Of a stretch of 17,672 nt of DNA, positions 15,711-17,672 are shown piece after piece; positions within the stretch are counted from its first letter, which is position 1; each line of letters opens with the position of its first letter. A model generated the notes under the pieces. That model was not told the DNA's origin, ran no database searches, and saw only the letters and a program-made list of their open reading frames with translations. Both the position numbers and the translations under genes were made by a program. The stretch lies in contig CAJXGR010000021.1 of assembly GCA_913053665.1 (NCBI GenBank), positions 1-17,672 on the forward strand. The letters are read 5' to 3'. Source of the DNA: an uncultured Spirochaetia bacterium (GTDB taxonomy: Bacteria; Spirochaetota; UBA6919).

Positions 15711-16319
15711 ATGCGTCGCCATCATTTTAAAGTAGAGGATCCTGAAATCCTTGAATGGATCATGACTCACTGCGAGGTGGGTTATCTGGGGATTATGGAT
15801 CCATTGGGCTATCCGCGTTCTGTCCCTTTAAACTTCATATTCACTGAGGATAGAGTCATTTTCCACGGTGCTTTGGATGGAGAAAAGTTTGAAATCTTGA
15901 GGTCAGAGCCTAAAGTAACCTTCACAACGGCCATCCCATATTCTATAATTCCCTCCTACTGGTCGGTGAAAGATTATGCTTGTCCCGCAACAACCTTCTA
16001 CAAGTCGGTCACCCTGGGAGGAACAGCCAGGATACTTGGAGATATGGAGGATAAGGCCCGATTTCTCAATTTATTCATGAAGAAATATCAGCCTGAAGGG
16101 AAATATCGATCCATTGATGCCAATGATTCCATGTATAGGAAAGGGTTGGAAGAAACCGCTGTCTTTACGATCGAGACGAGTTATGTGGATGTGAAGTGTA
16201 AATTTGGCCAACACTTAAGTATAAAGAAAAGAGAGCATCTCATCCGCCAATTGGAAGAGAGAAACAAAGGTATGGATCAGGATACGGCTGATGAGATCAG
16301 AAAAAACCTTCATAATTAG
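15711..16319 (+). CDS. NimA-like pyridoxamine-phosphate-oxidase-fold flavin protein
   Basis: This 202-residue protein has the split beta-barrel, FMN-binding fold of the pyridoxamine 5'-phosphate oxidase-like group, closest in layout to NimA-type proteins. Family features are the opening basic MRRHHF, VGYLGIMDPLGYPRSVPLNF (about 23-42), IFHGALDGEKFEIL (about 50-63), a Cys/Thr-rich stretch near CPATTFYKSVTLGG and the C-terminal FTIETSYVDVKCKFGQ. Relatives reduce nitroimidazoles or bind flavin or heme without a settled role; this sequence does not decide between them, and it is not a vitamin B6 PdxH by motif or length. A strong AGGAG precedes the ATG. It is transcribed divergently from lon. Confidence 0.75.
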   Translation: MRRHHFKVEDPEILEWIMTHCEVGYLGIMDPLGYPRSVPLNFIFTEDRVIFHGALDGEKFEILRSEPKVTFTTAIPYSIIPSYWSVKDYACPATTFYKSVTLGGTARILGDMEDKARFLNLFMKKYQPEGKYRSIDANDSMYRKGLEETAVFTIETSYVDVKCKFGQHLSIKKREHLIRQLEERNKGMDQDTADEIRKNLHN

Positions 16320-16335
16320 TTGGAACTAATTTTCT
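16314..16335 (+). terminator. AT-rich inverted repeat after the PPOX gene
   Basis: AATTAGTT (16314-16321) and AACTAATT (16324-16331) are perfect complements separated by two bases and followed by TTCTA. The arms overlap the TAG stop of the PPOX gene. The stem would be AT-only apart from one G-C pair per arm, so it is a weak intrinsic terminator at best, or possibly an operator. Confidence 0.3.
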
Positions 16336-16359
16336 ATACGTCGATAGGTGTTTTATACT
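16331..16359 (+). promoter_or_regulatory. Candidate promoter of the Uma2 gene
   Basis: TTTCTA (16331-16336) and TATACT (16354-16359, five of six matches to TATAAT) are 17 bases apart. The transcript would start near 16366, downstream of the in-frame GTG at 16348, which supports the ATG at 16405 as the real start. Confidence 0.4.
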
Positions 16360-16404
16360 AAAGTTCGCCTAAGTAGTCTGTTGATTTCTATAAAGAGGTT
16401 TAAA

Positions 16405-17109
16405 ATGAAAAAGAATCCAACGTTACAAAAAAAAGGGGAAATAGTATATCCTGAAAGTGATGGGAAACCTATGGCCGAAACAGATTTACATCGTGATTTG
16501 CTTTTACAGTCCATTGAAGTGTTTAAAAGATATTTTCCGGATTCTTACGTTTCAGGTAATATTTTTTTGTATTATGAAAAGGATAATCCCAGGCGATCTA
16601 TTTCGCCAGATGTCTTATTAGCCCTTGAAGAAAAACCTGGAAGGAAGAGGGTTTATAAAACATGGGAGAGCGCTCCCCTTGACTTGGTCATTGAACTAAC
16701 TTCAATAAGCACAAAAAGTGAGGACTACAAAAGCAAGAAAGAGATCTATAGTAAGATTTTAAAAGTACCCAACTACATCATATATGATCCTGAAAGGCTG
16801 ATATTGGATGTATTTATGCTGAAAGAAGATCATTATGAACAGTTAGAAGCGGATGAGAGAAACTTATACTATTTGGCCCATCTGAATATCTTTGTGGCTC
16901 AAGACGATAAGGTTTCACTTCGTTTTTTTGACCCATACAGAAATCCTCTTTTGACCCAGGAAGAAAGGATAAAATTGGAGTCTCAGAAAGCCAAAGAAGA
17001 GTTTAGGAGAGCTGAAAATGAAACTGAACAACGTATGTTGGCTGAAAAGCGAATCAAAGAGTTGGAAGCTCTTCTCAGAGAGAGAGATACAAAAGATGAT
17101 TTAAATTAA
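16405..17109 (+). CDS. Uma2 family PD-(D/E)XK nuclease-fold protein
   Basis: This 234-residue protein belongs to the Uma2 family (DUF820), predicted endonucleases of unclear role that are common in cyanobacteria and other free-living bacteria. The fold's active site is visible: Asp69 in SISPDVLLAL, Glu97 in LDLVIELTS, and the lysines and tyrosine of the following EDYKSKKEIYSKIL helix, then VPNYIIYDPE. Residues from about 190 form a charged coiled coil (EERIKLESQKAKEEFRRAEN) ending in KELEALLRERDTK. I chose the ATG at 16405, which has AGAGG seven bases upstream; an in-frame GTG at 16348 would add 19 residues, none of them resembling the family. Hand counts on three 60-base lines give about 36% GC, well below the pyrD fragment that follows. 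The stop lies 7 bases from a convergent gene end at 17117. Confidence 0.75.
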   Translation: MKKNPTLQKKGEIVYPESDGKPMAETDLHRDLLLQSIEVFKRYFPDSYVSGNIFLYYEKDNPRRSISPDVLLALEEKPGRKRVYKTWESAPLDLVIELTSISTKSEDYKSKKEIYSKILKVPNYIIYDPERLILDVFMLKEDHYEQLEADERNLYYLAHLNIFVAQDDKVSLRFFDPYRNPLLTQEERIKLESQKAKEEFRRAENETEQRMLAEKRIKELEALLRERDTKDDLN

Positions 17110-17116
17110 AGTCCCT

Positions 17117-17203
17117 TCAAAAGGATTTATTGGCCAGAAGTCCTTTTTGGTAATCGTCAAGCTTGCCGTAATAGTTGTTGTTCAGTTCGATGTTTCCATT
17201 GAG
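17117..17203 (-). pseudogene. C-terminal remnant of an unidentified minus-strand gene
   Basis: On the minus strand a frame ends with the TGA at 17117-17119 and reads, over its last codons, a natural-looking hydrophilic C-terminus (LNGNIELNNN then YYGKLDDYQKGLLANKSF). Composition here is AT-rich like the rest of the window. Upstream of about 17203 the same frame is only the antisense of pyrD, so the true gene is cut off there. I do not recognise the family from this short tail. It converges on the Uma2 gene with 7 bases between stops. Confidence 0.5.
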
Positions 17204-17672
17204 ACCCGCACCAGAAACCCCGGCGGGCATGATCAATGCGATTGGACTGCAGAATCCGGGTACACGACACGTCATCAACTCGATCCTGCCTGGGCTGGAT
17301 TTTAGTGAGACTCGATTTATCGCCAACCTGTCAGGCTCCTGCGTCGAAGAATATGTAGAAGTGGCACGACTGTTTGATGACTCCCCCATAGATGCGATGG
17401 AAATCAATATCTCCTGCCCGAATGTCAAGGAAGGCGGGGTCGCCTTTGGCAATGATCCGGATATGTCGGCACAGGTTGTGGCTGCCTGTCGCGCTGTGAC
17501 CAACAAGCCACTTATCACCAAGATGTCACCTAATCAGACCGATATCGCCGAAAATGCCCGACGTTGTATCGAGGCTGGCACAGATGGCTTTTCCGTCATT
17601 AATACCCTGATGGGCATGGCCATTGATATTGAGGCCCGAAAACCCATTATTGGTAATAATCAGGGCGGTCTG
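17190..17672 (+). CDS. pyrD: Dihydroorotate dehydrogenase, class 1B-like, 5'-truncated and running off the window end
   Basis: PyrD oxidises dihydroorotate to orotate in pyrimidine synthesis. From about 17208 the plus strand encodes the middle of a class 1 enzyme: PETPAGMINAIGLQNPG, then IANLSGSCVEEYVEVA, the catalytic-Cys motif MEINISCPNVKEGGVAFG (Cys at 17415-17417), and NTLMGMAIDIEARKPI, to the last base. Cys in SCPN rather than Ser indicates the cytosolic class 1 type; VKEGG favours 1B. The N-terminal part, roughly the first 65-70 residues of a typical protein, is absent: an in-frame TAG lies at 17172-17174 and no plausible start with a ribosome binding site exists. The ATG at 17190 is only the first possible codon. 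Hand counts over 17221-17520 give 53% GC, against 36% in the neighbouring Uma2 gene. The open frame continues beyond the window. Confidence 0.85.
   Translation, partial: MFPLRPAPETPAGMINAIGLQNPGTRHVINSILPGLDFSETRFIANLSGSCVEEYVEVARLFDDSPIDAMEINISCPNVKEGGVAFGNDPDMSAQVVAACRAVTNKPLITKMSPNQTDIAENARRCIEAGTDGFSVINTLMGMAIDIEARKPIIGNNQGGL

Noticed and set aside
16348..16404. GTG at 16348 as the Uma2 start
   Set aside because: It has no ribosome binding site, lies upstream of the predicted transcript start, and the added residues do not look like the family, whereas ATG 16405 has AGAGG at good spacing.
17204..17521. Upstream extension of the minus-strand frame ending at 17117
   Set aside because: This part is the antisense of pyrD, which is conserved on the plus strand; only the last 28 codons or so look like a real gene end.

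Overview
The window looks like chromosomal DNA of a low-GC, Gram-negative-type bacterium. A free-living spirochaete is my best guess: a Bat-type DUF58/BatD pair, a tpiA/pgk/secG neighbourhood like that of treponemes, and several PD-(D/E)XK-fold proteins of the Rpn and Uma2 kinds. That assignment is inference, because no rRNA or marker gene settles it. Genes are tightly packed and no stretch over 300 bases lacks one.

Layout. (1) 16-678 (-): a small secreted NlpC/P60-like peptidase, divergent from (2) 839-2736 (+): a DUF58 protein followed by a BatD-like membrane protein, without the usual MoxR ATPase or von Willebrand A partners. (3) 2742-8639 (-): a glycolytic cluster transcribed gap, [Rpn-like nuclease], pgk, tpiA, gpmI, secG. 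It covers lower glycolysis from triose phosphate to 2-phosphoglycerate and ends with a Sec translocase subunit; enolase is absent. (4) 8847-13077 (-): a LURP-one/scramblase-like gene broken by a frameshift, then a calcineurin-like phosphoesterase and a cholesterol-oxidase-like GMC oxidoreductase, probably one membrane- or lipid-related operon. (5) 13166-15538 (-): the ATP-dependent protease Lon, divergent from (6) 15711-17109 (+): a NimA/PPOX-type flavin protein and a Uma2-family nuclease-fold protein. (7) 17117-17672: the C-terminal codons of an unidentified minus-strand gene run straight into the middle of a GC-richer plus-strand dihydroorotate dehydrogenase gene (pyrD).

Most of this is core metabolism and proteostasis. 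The points needing attention are the abrupt join near 17.2 kb, which looks like a chimeric assembly or a recent recombination; the frameshifted scramblase-like gene, where a full ribosome binding site marks the original start; the lipid-like operon it heads; the nuclease-fold gene inserted in the glycolytic cluster; and the orphan DUF58/BatD pair. I found no tRNA, rRNA, CRISPR array, IS element or complete prophage gene.
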